DNA of 64,000 bases from Stenotrophomonas sp. ISL-67 (GTDB taxonomy: Bacteria > Pseudomonadota > Gammaproteobacteria > Xanthomonadales > Xanthomonadaceae), in NCBI RefSeq assembly GCF_018612915.1, contig NZ_JAGGRL010000005.1, forward strand, positions 62,001 to 126,000. Reading direction: 5' to 3'. Below, piece by piece: positions 34,116 to 43,066 of the stretch. Both the position numbers and the translations under genes were made by a program. The number at the start of each line of letters is the position of its first letter. The first letter of the stretch is position 1. The notes under the pieces are model-generated. The model was given only the letters and a program-made list of their open reading frames with translations. It ran no database searches and had not been told where the DNA came from.

Positions 34116-36572
34116 TCAAGGCACCACCGGAATCCGCAACGCGTCACCGGCCATAGCGGGGACCACCACCTGCCCCCCGCCCTGCTTCAACCACTGCGCC
34201 AGATCGCGCGGGGTCAGCGGCCTGGAATACAGGTAACCCTGGATTTCATCGCAGCCCTGCCGGCGCAGCATCGCCTCTTCCTGCTCGGTTTCGACACCTT
34301 CGGCCACCACCTTCATGCCCAGCGCGTGGCCCAGGTGCACGATCGCCTGGGTGACCTCGGCGGTGCCGGCATCGTGGAGCATGCCCTGCACGAAGCTGCG
34401 GTCGATCTTCAGGCGACCCACCGGGAAGCGGTTGAGGTAATGCAGGTTGGAGAAGCCGGTCCCGAAGTCATCTACCGCCAGCGGCACGCCGTGGCGTTCG
34501 AGCACGTCGAAACAGTGCCGTAGCACGTCGGTGTCGCGGATCAGCGCCGATTCGGTCAGTTCCAGTTCCAGCCGCTGCGGCGCCCAGCCATGGGCATGGC
34601 AGATGTCGATCACGCGCTCGGCAAAGCCACGGTCGCGCAACTGCACGGCCGAGACATTCACCGCGATGCGATCGAACCGCAGGCCCGCCCTGTCCCACGC
34701 CGCGGCCTGGCGACAAGCCTCGGACAGCACCCAGTCGCCAATGCGGACGATCTCGCCGCACTTCTCGGCAATGGGAATGAACTCGGTCGGGCTGCAATAG
34801 CCGATACCGGGCCGGTGCCAACGCAGCAGCGCTTCGATGGCCGGCGGCTGGTCGTGCGCGGCATGCAGCAGCGGCTGGTAGGCCAGGCTGAATTCCTCGC
34901 GCTCGATCGCGCCGAGCAGTGCATGCTCGATCTCCAGTTTGCGCTGGATGCGCAGCAGCGCGTCCTGGCTGTAGTACTGATAGGTATTGCGCCCAGCTTC
35001 CTTGGCGGCGTACATCGCCGCATCGGCCGCACGCAGCAGCGAATCGAAATCCGTGCGCCCCTCGTCGAGCATCGCGATGCCCACGCTGGCCCCCACTTTC
35101 AGGGTGCTGTCACCCCGCTGCAACGGCTCGGCCAGCGAGGCGATCAGCTTGCGCGCCATGTGTCCGGCATCTTCCGGGCCTGCAAGATCGCGCAGCACCA
35201 CGATGAATTCATCGCCGCTGAAACGGCCGAACAGATCGGCGTTGCGCAGGTTCTGGTGCAGCCGCGCGGCCGCGGCCTTCAGCAGCGCATCGCCCGTGGC
35301 GTGGCCGAAGGTATCGTTGATGGTCTTGAAGCCGTCCAGGTCGATGAACAACATCGCCAGCGGCGCGCCGCGGTCGCGTGCTTCCTCGATGGCGTCGGCG
35401 GTCTGCTCGCGCAGCAGCATGCGGTTGGGCAGGCCGGTAAGCAGGTCGTAATGTGCCAGCAGCTCGATCCGCTCGTTGGCTTCGCGCTCGCGGGTGATGT
35501 CACGGAACAGCACCACGAAGCGGGTCGGCAGGCCATCGCGGTGGTCCAGTTCGATCAGCACCTGCACCCAGATGCGCAGGCCGGACTGGCGGTAGAAACA
35601 CAGGTCCAGCTGTTCGGGCAGGCCGCCGGCGGCGATCCGCGCCAGCGCGGCCTCGAATGCTTCGCGCGAATCCTGCGTGTACAGCGCCAGCGCCTGATCG
35701 AGGGTAATCAACGCCTTGCGCAGGCCGTGGATGCGGTAGCACTCCTCGGTCCACTGCATGTGGCGGGTAGCCACCTCGATTTCGCAGCCGCCGATCCGGC
35801 CCAGCGCGGAGACCCGGTTGAGCAGTTCGGTGCGCCAGCGGATCAGTGCGTCGGTCTGGTGTTGCTCGGTGATGTTCTGCACCTGGCCCAGCAGGCGCTG
35901 GATGCGCCCGTCCGGGCCCAGCAGCGGCTGCATCCACAGCCGCAGGTGCAGCGCGCCGCTGCCTTCGCGCGGCAGCTCCAGCGCCAGCATGCTGGGCGTG
36001 CCATCACGCAGCATGCGCCGCCAGGCTTGGCGCAGCAGGCGGCGCGAACGCGGCTCGAGCAGGCGCAGCCAGTGCCGGCGTCCGTTCAACGGGGCGTCGC
36101 CCACGCCAAGCAGGGCGCGGAACTCCGGCGACCACCAGAACTGGCGGCTGTCCGGATCCCACGACCAGCTGCCCATGCTGGCGATGCGCTGGGCTTCCCG
36201 CAGGTGCACCTGCTGCTCCAGCAGCAGGGTTTCCATCTGTTTCTGCGCCTGGATGTCGGTGGGGGTGTCAGCCACCGGCTCCGGCACGCTCAGGGTAAAG
36301 GCCAGCAGGTTGCCGTCGGCATCGTGCACGGCGCGCATCCAGCCCTCGAAGCGTCCGCGCGGGCCGCCAGGCAGCTGGCAGGGTACCAGGCCGCCATCGG
36401 CCGCCAGCAGCCGCAAGTCTTCCAGCAGCTCGGCGTAGGCCGCCACGGTTGCCGGCAACCCATGTTCGCGCGCTGCCGGATTGGCGGCGAGCGGGCGCCC
36501 GGTCCGGTCCAGGATGACCAGGGCCGATGCCAGGGGGTGCTGCAGCAGACTCGCGATGATGCCTTGGTCCAC
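34116..36572 (-). CDS. PAS-PAS-GGDEF-EAL c-di-GMP enzyme
   Basis: 818 residues from the GTG at 36572 (GGAG 9 bases upstream; a TTG at 36614 gives a longer frame without a ribosome site). An N-terminal PAS-like region and further PAS domains (WSWDPDSRQFWWSPEFRALL and CEIEVATRHMQWTEECYRIH) precede a GGDEF domain with FSGDEFIVVL (about 450) and an upstream RNAD I-site, then an EAL domain: EALLRW (about 578), NVSAVQL, ELTESAL, DDFGTGF, KIDRSF, AEGVET. All EAL metal and catalytic residues are present, so phosphodiesterase activity is likely. The SGDEF variant may still be a cyclase or a GTP-binding regulator. No membrane helices: cytoplasmic. Confidence 0.9.
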   Translation of the reverse strand: MDQGIIASLLQHPLASALVILDRTGRPLAANPAAREHGLPATVAAYAELLEDLRLLAADGGLVPCQLPGGPRGRFEGWMRAVHDADGNLLAFTLSVPEPVADTPTDIQAQKQMETLLLEQQVHLREAQRIASMGSWSWDPDSRQFWWSPEFRALLGVGDAPLNGRRHWLRLLEPRSRRLLRQAWRRMLRDGTPSMLALELPREGSGALHLRLWMQPLLGPDGRIQRLLGQVQNITEQHQTDALIRWRTELLNRVSALGRIGGCEIEVATRHMQWTEECYRIHGLRKALITLDQALALYTQDSREAFEAALARIAAGGLPEQLDLCFYRQSGLRIWVQVLIELDHRDGLPTRFVVLFRDITREREANERIELLAHYDLLTGLPNRMLLREQTADAIEEARDRGAPLAMLFIDLDGFKTINDTFGHATGDALLKAAAARLHQNLRNADLFGRFSGDEFIVVLRDLAGPEDAGHMARKLIASLAEPLQRGDSTLKVGASVGIAMLDEGRTDFDSLLRAADAAMYAAKEAGRNTYQYYSQDALLRIQRKLEIEHALLGAIEREEFSLAYQPLLHAAHDQPPAIEALLRWHRPGIGYCSPTEFIPIAEKCGEIVRIGDWVLSEACRQAAAWDRAGLRFDRIAVNVSAVQLRDRGFAERVIDICHAHGWAPQRLELELTESALIRDTDVLRHCFDVLERHGVPLAVDDFGTGFSNLHYLNRFPVGRLKIDRSFVQGMLHDAGTAEVTQAIVHLGHALGMKVVAEGVETEQEEAMLRRQGCDEIQGYLYSRPLTPRDLAQWLKQGGGQVVVPAMAGDALRIPVVP

Positions 36573-36679
36573 GCGGTTTGACTCCGATAACGCACCCGAC
36601 AGCCGGGAACGCAATCGTTAGCGGCGGTTCTGCTCGATAGTTGAGTGCCGCGTGCGCCCGGGGCGCCCCTGCCACTACT

Positions 36680-38818
36680 ATGGACCGCCCACCCAGACCG
36701 CTCCCGTCGCGCCCCATGCCTGTCGCCCCGCCCGGCCCACCCGCCCCGCACCGTCGTGACCACCCGCTCGCCAAGGCCCTGCGCCGCGATCGCTGGCGGG
36801 TGGTGATCGGCTACCTGGTGCTGGCGCTGGTATGGATACTGTGCAGCGACGCCGCCGTGAAGGTACTCACCGCCGACCTCGCCACGGCCGCGCGTTGGCA
36901 GACGGCCAAGGGGGCACTCTTTGTCATCGTAAGCGGTACCCTGATCTACCTGCTCCTGCGCCCACTGGCCCAGCACGTGCTGCAGACCCATGCGCAGCTG
37001 GAGCACTCTGAACAACGCCACCGCCAGCTGTTTGAAGGCAACCCGGGGCCGATCCTGGTGTACGACCTGGAGACACTGGAGGTCCTGGACGTCAACCCCG
37101 CGGCCTGCAACCTGTTCGGCTGGAGCCGCGACGCGTTCACCGCCATGTCGATGGCCGCGCTGTGGCCGCCCGGCGACGAAGCGGCGCTGGCCGCAACGCT
37201 GGAAAAGATCCGCACGCAACCGGACCAGTTGTGCGTGATCACCGCCGATCTGGTGCTCAAGGATGGCACCCTCCGGCGCATGGAGATGCGCAGCAACTAC
37301 CTCGACTACGCCGGGCGGCCGGCACGGTTGCTGATCGCCATCGACCGCACCCGCGAAGACCAGGCACTGCGCCGCCGCGACCAGGCCCTGACCCGGGTTG
37401 AGGAAGCGCACGAAATGGCCCGCATCGGCGCGTGGGAAGTCGATCCCTCCACCGGGCTGGGCCGCTATTCCAACCAGGTCTACCACCTGCTTGGCCGGCG
37501 CCCCCCCGAAGCGCGGCGCTGGCACCGCTTCGAGGAACTGCTGGTCCCGGCCGACCCTGCGACCGCTGCGCTGAGCGAACAGCTGCTGCAGGACATGCGC
37601 GGCGAGCGGGTGCAGATCGACCTGCTGCTGCCCCTGTTGGCCATGGACGGGCGTGCCTTGATGGTGCATCTGCGTGCCGAGAGCGGTACTGATGACGCCG
37701 GCCGGCCACGCGTACTGGGCACCCTGCAGGATGTGACCGAGCGCGAACAGTCACGGCGCCTGCTGCGCGAGCGCGAAGAGCAGTTCCGCGAGCTGGTGCG
37801 GGTGCTGCCCGATGGCGTGGTGATCCTGTCGGACGAACATGTGCTGTACGCCAATGCCTGCGCTGCCGCGCAGTTCGGCTATGGCCAGCACACGCTGCTG
37901 GGTGAGCCGCTCTCCGCGCTGGTCGTAGCCACGGATCTCGCCCGCGTACGCGCGCAGTTGTTCGCACCCATTCCGCTGCCCAGCAGCGTCAGCGAAGTGA
38001 TCGGCATGCGCCGGCATGGCGGGGAACGGTTCCAGGCCGGCCTTGCGGTTGGCGACGTGCGCTACGGCGGGCGCAACTGCAAGCTGTTGATCGTGCGCGA
38101 CCTGAGCGAACCCGAACGTATCCGCGAGGCGCTTGAAACCAGCAACCGCGAGCTGCAGGCCATGGCCGGACGGCTGTTCTCGCTGCAGGAAGACGAGCGC
38201 CGCGCGATCTCGCGCGACCTGCACGACGATATCGGCCAGGCCATCACCGCCATGAAGCTGTCGGCCTATGCGGCCCAGGACGAGGCCGACCCGCAGCGGC
38301 GCGGCGAAGACCTGGCACAGATCATCCAGCTGGCTGACGCCACCGTTGGCAAGCTGCGGGACATCTCCACCCTGCTGCGCCCGCCGCAGCTGGATGCCCT
38401 CGGCCTGGAGGCGGCGCTGCGCTGGCAGGCCGGGGTTCTGTTCCGCTCTTCGCCGATCGAGCTGCTGGCCGACATCGCGGCGTTGCCGCGGCGGCCGCAG
38501 GGCGAGATCGAGCAGGCCTGTTTCCGCATCGCCCAGGAAAGCCTGACCAACGTGCTGCGCCATGCGCGCGCCAGCCAGGTGCACCTCAAGCTGCACGACG
38601 TGCAGGACCATGGCCTGCACCTGCAGGTGCGCGATGACGGTGAAGGCTTCGACCCCGATGGCCCGCGCGGGCTGGGCCTGATCGTGATGCGCGAACGCGC
38701 GCAGAGCGCCGGCGGCACCCTCAAGATCGAGTCGGCGCATGGCGCCGGCACCCTGGTCGACCTGTTCCTGCCTTACCGCAGCGACGGTGTTGCCACCCCT
38801 GATACATTGGAACATTGA
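36680..38818 (+). CDS. membrane sensor histidine kinase, HisKA_3 (NarX/UhpB-like) type
   Basis: 712 residues from the ATG at 36680 (an ATG at 36716 is possible; neither has a good ribosome site). Two membrane helices at about 40-60 and 78-95, then three PAS-like domains (LFEGNPGPILVYDLETLEVL; ARIGAWEVDPSTG; LVRVLPDGVVILSDEHVLYA), HisKA_3 with RAISRDLHDDIGQ (His about 515) and a HATPase with DDGEGFDPDGPRGLGLIVM. HisKA_3 kinases normally act on LuxR-type regulators. The next gene starts 3 bases after the stop and encodes a receiver protein, so they are co-transcribed. Confidence 0.9.
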   Translation: MDRPPRPLPSRPMPVAPPGPPAPHRRDHPLAKALRRDRWRVVIGYLVLALVWILCSDAAVKVLTADLATAARWQTAKGALFVIVSGTLIYLLLRPLAQHVLQTHAQLEHSEQRHRQLFEGNPGPILVYDLETLEVLDVNPAACNLFGWSRDAFTAMSMAALWPPGDEAALAATLEKIRTQPDQLCVITADLVLKDGTLRRMEMRSNYLDYAGRPARLLIAIDRTREDQALRRRDQALTRVEEAHEMARIGAWEVDPSTGLGRYSNQVYHLLGRRPPEARRWHRFEELLVPADPATAALSEQLLQDMRGERVQIDLLLPLLAMDGRALMVHLRAESGTDDAGRPRVLGTLQDVTEREQSRRLLREREEQFRELVRVLPDGVVILSDEHVLYANACAAAQFGYGQHTLLGEPLSALVVATDLARVRAQLFAPIPLPSSVSEVIGMRRHGGERFQAGLAVGDVRYGGRNCKLLIVRDLSEPERIREALETSNRELQAMAGRLFSLQEDERRAISRDLHDDIGQAITAMKLSAYAAQDEADPQRRGEDLAQIIQLADATVGKLRDISTLLRPPQLDALGLEAALRWQAGVLFRSSPIELLADIAALPRRPQGEIEQACFRIAQESLTNVLRHARASQVHLKLHDVQDHGLHLQVRDDGEGFDPDGPRGLGLIVMRERAQSAGGTLKIESAHGAGTLVDLFLPYRSDGVATPDTLEH

Positions 38819-38821
38819 GTC

Positions 38822-40579
38822 ATGTGGAACCCTTCCCTGCCGCTGGTCAGCATCGAGGACGCCCCGCCCAGGCTGGGCGCCGGCAATCCCGCGCTGCAGG
38901 CAATGGTGGCCGAAGCCGCCTCCGGCGGCACGCCATTGATGGTGATGCACGTGGATATCGACCACTTCGCGTCGGTCAACGAGAACATGAGCGCCGAGGT
39001 GGGCGACCAGGCGCTGGTGCTGGTGGCGCAGCGCCTGCAACACCACCTGCGGGGTCGCGGCACCCTGTGGCGGCATGGCAGTGACGAGTTCCTGATTGCG
39101 GTACCGCGTACCGCGGATCTCCCGCTGCCCGATGACCTGGCCGAAGAAATCCGCCAGCAGCTGGAACTGCCGCTGTCGGTGCTGCCTTACACGCTGTTCA
39201 TGACGGGCAAGCTGGGCGTGAGCCTGTGCCCGGAGCATGCCACCGACACCTCGCGCCTGCTCGACCACGCCGAGGACGCGCTCTACCAGGCTGCGCGCGA
39301 AGGTGGCAATGCGGTGCGCATCCACGCGGTGAATACGCCGTCCAGCGCGCACAGCGAGAGCATCATCGCGCGCCAGATCGTGGACGCCATTCCCAATGGC
39401 GAACTCAAGCTCCGCTACCAGCCATTGGTCAGCGCCCGCGATGGCCACGTGGTCGGCATGGAGGCGCTGCTGCGTTGGCAGTCGCCGACGCTGGGCATGC
39501 TGGTGCCGGAACGTTTCATGCGCACCGCCGAGCGGCTGGGCATCATCGTGCAGATCGGCACGTGGGTGCTGGAAGGTGCGCTCAAGCAGGCACGGTCGTG
39601 GCGTGACCAGGGCTTCGATGATTTCTCCATCGCGGTGAACGTGTCAACGCTGCAGCTGCTGCGCCCGAACTTCTTCGCCGAGGTCATGGCAGTGCTGCAG
39701 ACCGCAGGCGTGCCGGCGCACATGCTCACGCTGGAGATAAACGAAAGTGCGCTGACCAACAACGTGAATTTCGTCCACGAAACACTGGTCAACCTGCGCA
39801 ATGAAGGCATCAGCCTCAGCCTGGACAACTTCGGCACCGGCGATTCCAGCCTGAGCGCGCTGGTGCGCTATCCGGTGGACAAGCTGAAGATCGACCGCAG
39901 TTTCATCAAGAGCGCCCCGGCCGGCAACCGCGAAGCGGCCATCGCCCGCGCGATCATCGCCATGGGCCACCAGCTGGGCATGACCGTAATCGCCAACGGG
40001 GTCGAATCACAGGCGCAACTGGGCTTCCTGCGCCGTAACGACTGCGACGTGTTCCAGGGCTACCTGTTCGGCGAGCCGATGTCGGCCGACGCGGCCGGCA
40101 TGACGCTGCGCCGCCGCTACCTGCGCCCGGAGGCGTTTGCCGAAACCCGGCCGGACCGCACGCTGCTGCTGCTGGACGACGAGGAAAACGTGCTGCGTTC
40201 GCTGGTGCGCCTGTTCCGCCGCGATGGTTACCGGATCCTGGCGGCGGGCAATGTGCGCGATGCGTTCGACCTGCTGGCGATCAACGACGTGCAGGTGATC
40301 CTGTCGGACCAGCGGATGAGCGACATGAGCGGCACCGAGTTCCTGGGCCGGGTGAAGATGCTGTACCCGGACACCATCCGGCTGGTGCTGTCGGGCTACA
40401 CCGACCTCAATACGGTGACGGACGCGATCAACCGCGGCGCGATCTACCGCTTCCTGACCAAGCCCTGGAACGACGACGAGCTGCGCAAGCACATCCACCA
40501 GGCGTTCCGCACGCACGAAGAACAGCGCAGGGCCAACACCGCGCAACCGGCGGCGATGCAGGCGCCTGAGGGCGAATAG
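38822..40579 (+). CDS. GGDEF-EAL protein with C-terminal receiver domain
   Basis: 585 residues. A GGDEF-like domain (HVDIDHFASVNENM, then HGSDEFLIAV at about 84-90) lacks the GG of the active site. The EAL domain has EALLRW (about 213), NVSTLQL, EINESAL and KIDRSF, but LDNFGTG replaces DDFG and IANGVES replaces AEGVE, so two acidic catalytic positions are Asn. The receiver is at about 440-560: LLLLDDEENV, acceptor Asp in VILSDQRMSDMSG (about 496) and Lys in FLTKPW. A regulated c-di-GMP binder or weak enzyme fits better than an active phosphodiesterase. Partner kinases are encoded on both sides. Confidence 0.88.
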   Translation: MWNPSLPLVSIEDAPPRLGAGNPALQAMVAEAASGGTPLMVMHVDIDHFASVNENMSAEVGDQALVLVAQRLQHHLRGRGTLWRHGSDEFLIAVPRTADLPLPDDLAEEIRQQLELPLSVLPYTLFMTGKLGVSLCPEHATDTSRLLDHAEDALYQAAREGGNAVRIHAVNTPSSAHSESIIARQIVDAIPNGELKLRYQPLVSARDGHVVGMEALLRWQSPTLGMLVPERFMRTAERLGIIVQIGTWVLEGALKQARSWRDQGFDDFSIAVNVSTLQLLRPNFFAEVMAVLQTAGVPAHMLTLEINESALTNNVNFVHETLVNLRNEGISLSLDNFGTGDSSLSALVRYPVDKLKIDRSFIKSAPAGNREAAIARAIIAMGHQLGMTVIANGVESQAQLGFLRRNDCDVFQGYLFGEPMSADAAGMTLRRRYLRPEAFAETRPDRTLLLLDDEENVLRSLVRLFRRDGYRILAAGNVRDAFDLLAINDVQVILSDQRMSDMSGTEFLGRVKMLYPDTIRLVLSGYTDLNTVTDAINRGAIYRFLTKPWNDDELRKHIHQAFRTHEEQRRANTAQPAAMQAPEGE

Positions 40580-41046
40580 GCTTAGAGCAGCGATTCACTG
40601 CTATGTGCGGGGCGGGAAAAGGCAGACACGCATGGCGTGTCACTACGCGACGGCAATCATCGCGCATGACGGCGGTAGGGTCGGTCGCCAGACGACTGCC
40701 GGCCCTGCTGATCGGCACGGTGACGCATTGTTTCGAACGGGGTACGCATTTGGAGGGCCGGCCAACGGCCGGCGCTACCGCGTTTCGCGCGTCGGCTTCA
40801 CCTGTGACCACCGGCCAACTGTCGAAGGGTCGGTGGGGGTGGGTTTGCGGGACTGTAGAAAACATGGATGTTTTCTACAAGCCTTATCTGTTCGGAATCT
40901 GGCAGCGTAGGCGTCGAGAGCCGGCGTGGGCCGCAAAACCCACCGCCGCCGGCCCAAGCCAGGGACACCGCGCACACCACGGCTGTTCGCCCAGATGCAT
41001 GGAGCAGCCGGGCAGAGCCCGGCTCTACCGCAATGCACGCACGTTG
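40580..41046. repeat. repeat-filled gap between convergent signalling genes
   Basis: Three GTAG-headed palindromes: GACACGC-ATG-GCGTGTC ending CTAC (40625-40646), a GCCGGCC-AAC-GGCCGGC unit (about 40757-40777) and AGCCGGGC-AGA-GCCCGGCT ending CTAC (41006-41028). An AT-rich palindrome lies at 40854-40879. No gene was recognised among them. Confidence 0.75.
40854..40879. repeat. AT-rich 26-bp perfect palindrome
   Basis: TGTAGAAAACAT-GG-ATGTTTTCTACA: 12-bp perfect arms. It has GTAG and CTAC at its ends like SMAG units but an AT-rich body quite unlike the GC-rich family. It lies between two convergent genes, so it could be a terminator or a different repeat subfamily. Confidence 0.7.
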
Positions 41047-42276
41047 TCAGCGCGGCTGTTTGATCGGCAACACCAGGCGGAATGTCGAGCCCACGCCGGG
41101 GGTGCTGTCCAGGTCGATGCGGCCGTGGTGCTTGTTGATGATGCTGTAGGAAATCGACAGGCCCAGCCCGGTGCCGCTGCCCACCGGCTTGGTGGTGAAG
41201 AACGGATCGAAGATGCGCTGGCGCAGTTCCGGCGAAATGCCGCCGCCGGTGTCTTCGAACTCCACCCACACGTTCTCGCCATCCACGCCCGAGCGCACCG
41301 TGATCGTGCCGCGCTCGGCGATGGCGTGGCCGGCGTTGAGCAGCAGGTTCATGTACACCTGGTTGAGCTCCGACGGCAGGCATTCCACCAGCGGCAGCTG
41401 GCCGAATTCACGCTTGAGCTCGGCCTTGTACTTCAGCTCGTTCCAGATGATGTTGATGGTCGATTCCAGGCCCGAATGCAGGTCGACCAGCTTCCAAGAC
41501 TCATCCCGACCCGAATACGAGAAATCCTTCAGGTCGCGCACGATCCGCGTCACCCGCTCGATCCCTTCGCGCGATTCGGCCATCAGCTGCGGCAGATCGC
41601 GGCTGATGAAGTCGATGTCGAAACGCGTGCGGATGTCATCGATCTCCGGGATCAAGGCCTTCGGGTCCGGCGCGCGCAGCGCCCGCTCGTAGGCCTCGAT
41701 CACCGTGAACAGGCTGCGCAGGTATTCCTGCAGGCTGCCCAGGTTGGAGTGCACGTAGCCGATGGGATTGTTGATCTCGTGCGCCACGCCGGCCGCGAGC
41801 TGGCCGATGGAGGCCATCTTTTCCGACTGCAGCAGCTTCTCCTGGGTACCGTTCAGGCGCAGGTAGGCCTGGCGCAGTTCCGCATGGCGCTGCTGCAGCT
41901 CGCGCTCATAGTCTTCCTGGCCTTCAATGCGTCGGAACAGCGCCAGGTAATGGCGCCTGCCAGCATCCTCCTGCTGGTAGACATGCGCAATCACCATGCG
42001 CTCGCCGACCGGCAGGCTGCCGTTCCAGTGGCCCTGCAGGCGCGCATGTTCCAGCGCGTCGGGGGGCAGCAGCTGGCGCAGCCATTGCGCGGGATCCACG
42101 CCAGCGTCGATTTCGGCCTGACCCAGCATGCCGCGCACCGCAGCGTTGGCCACGGCCACGCTGCCGTCATCGCGGAACAGCAGTACGCCTTCGTTGATGC
42201 GCTCGAACAGCGCAAGCAGAACCGGCTGCGGGGGCAGCGGTGCGGTGACAAAAGTGGTGGGCACGGTCACGGTCAC
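41047..42276 (-). CDS. soluble PAS sensor histidine kinase (HPK4 type)
   Basis: 409 residues from a GTG start. A PAS-like domain (ALFERINEGVLLFRDDGSVA), a coiled-coil linker (about 125-160), HisKA with AAGVAHEINNPIGYVHSNLG, and a HATPase with NLLLNAGHAI, DTGGGI and GSGTGLGLSISY. No membrane helices. HPK4 kinases with HEINNP often act on receiver proteins encoded nearby; the GGDEF-EAL-receiver gene 470 bp away is a plausible partner. The stop is followed by a SMAG-rich gap. Confidence 0.88.
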   Translation of the reverse strand: MTVTVPTTFVTAPLPPQPVLLALFERINEGVLLFRDDGSVAVANAAVRGMLGQAEIDAGVDPAQWLRQLLPPDALEHARLQGHWNGSLPVGERMVIAHVYQQEDAGRRHYLALFRRIEGQEDYERELQQRHAELRQAYLRLNGTQEKLLQSEKMASIGQLAAGVAHEINNPIGYVHSNLGSLQEYLRSLFTVIEAYERALRAPDPKALIPEIDDIRTRFDIDFISRDLPQLMAESREGIERVTRIVRDLKDFSYSGRDESWKLVDLHSGLESTINIIWNELKYKAELKREFGQLPLVECLPSELNQVYMNLLLNAGHAIAERGTITVRSGVDGENVWVEFEDTGGGISPELRQRIFDPFFTTKPVGSGTGLGLSISYSIINKHHGRIDLDSTPGVGSTFRLVLPIKQPR

Positions 42277-42328
42277 ATCGGGCAGTTGAAACAGGCGCCC
42301 ACTATATCCGTGTTGGACACATTACGAA

Positions 42329-42351
42329 GGCCGGCCAGAGGCCGGCGCTAC
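42329..42351. repeat. SMAG palindrome supplying the flgN stop codon
   Basis: GGCCGGCC-AGA-GGCCGGCGCTAC. Read on the minus strand the GTAG head contains the TAG stop of flgN (42348-42350). Confidence 0.75.
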
Positions 42352-42686
42352 GCGACGGCCAGCGGCCGCCGTGTGTGCAGGGTGTTGGCCTGGCCTTTGG
42401 CGTCGTACGCGGACGATGCTTCGCTGCGGCCCAGCTGGCGCAGGGCCCAGTTGACCTCGCGGCGGCGCCGCGCCAGCAGCACGCCGTTGGCGCGGTTGCG
42501 CTCGGCCAGCTCCTGCAGGCGCTCGTTCTGCCCTACCGGCAACACCTGCTCCAGCGCACGCAGCGCATCGAGCTTGGCGCTGGTGGCGCGGATCAACGAC
42601 TGGACGTCATGCTCCACCAATGCCTGGCGTTCGACGTCCAAGGCATCGCTGAGGCGCTGCAATGGCTCGCTCATGGCCAGCTTCAT
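42348..42686 (-). CDS. flgN: flagellar export chaperone FlgN
   Basis: 112 residues, all-helical with two long amphipathic segments (LQRLSDALDVERQALVEHDV and LIRATSAKLDALRALEQVLP). FlgN escorts the hook-filament junction proteins FlgK and FlgL, encoded downstream, to the export gate. The ATG overlaps the flgM stop (ATGA). The Arg/Ser-rich tail ends at a TAG within a SMAG repeat. Confidence 0.85.
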   Translation of the reverse strand: MKLAMSEPLQRLSDALDVERQALVEHDVQSLIRATSAKLDALRALEQVLPVGQNERLQELAERNRANGVLLARRRREVNWALRQLGRSEASSAYDAKGQANTLHTRRPLAVA

Positions 42687-42985
42687 CCCTGCAGCTGCTG
42701 GTCCAGCTCCAGCATGCGCGAGGCGATCGCGTCCGGATTGATCTTGTAGGTGCCGTTCTGCAGCGACTCGCGCACGGCCTGGACCCGGCCGGCATCGATC
42801 GCCGGGGCGGTGCTCAGCTCGCGCTGCAGCGCCTGCAGGCTGGTGGCCTCACCGGTCAGCCGCAGGCTGTCGGCCGCTTCCACCGGGCGCGCCGGGGCAT
42901 CGGTGCTCACGCTGGGCTTGTTCCCCGGCGCGATGCTGCGCAGATGGGCGGTCGCCTGCAGGTTGCCGTCGATTTTCTGGCTCAT
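42683..42985 (-). CDS. flgM: anti-sigma-28 factor FlgM
   Basis: 100 residues. The C-terminal half is the sigma-28-binding region with VQAVRESLQNGTYKINPDAI and ASRMLELDQQLQG; the N-terminal half is disordered and export-competent. AGGA lies 8 bases before the ATG. Preceded by a sigma-28-type promoter, giving negative feedback, and coupled to flgN. Confidence 0.93.
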   Translation of the reverse strand: MSQKIDGNLQATAHLRSIAPGNKPSVSTDAPARPVEAADSLRLTGEATSLQALQRELSTAPAIDAGRVQAVRESLQNGTYKINPDAIASRMLELDQQLQG

Positions 42986-43016
42986 GGGTTGTCCTGGGAG
43001 TTACGGTTCACAAGGG

Positions 43017-43043
43017 ATAACGGCACGGCGGCCGCCATCTTTA
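43017..43043 (-). promoter_or_regulatory. sigma-28 promoter of flgM-flgN
   Basis: On the minus strand TAAAGATG-N11-GCCGTTAT, differing from TAAA-N15-GCCGATAA at two -10 positions. The flgM ATG lies 32 bases downstream. Confidence 0.7.
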
Positions 43044-43066
43044 GGAGATTTTGCGTGTTGGAGTGG

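Noticed and set aside
40605..40910. 101-codon open frame in the gap after the GGDEF-EAL-receiver gene
   Set aside because: It runs through SMAG palindromes and the AT-rich palindrome and shows no protein-like pattern.
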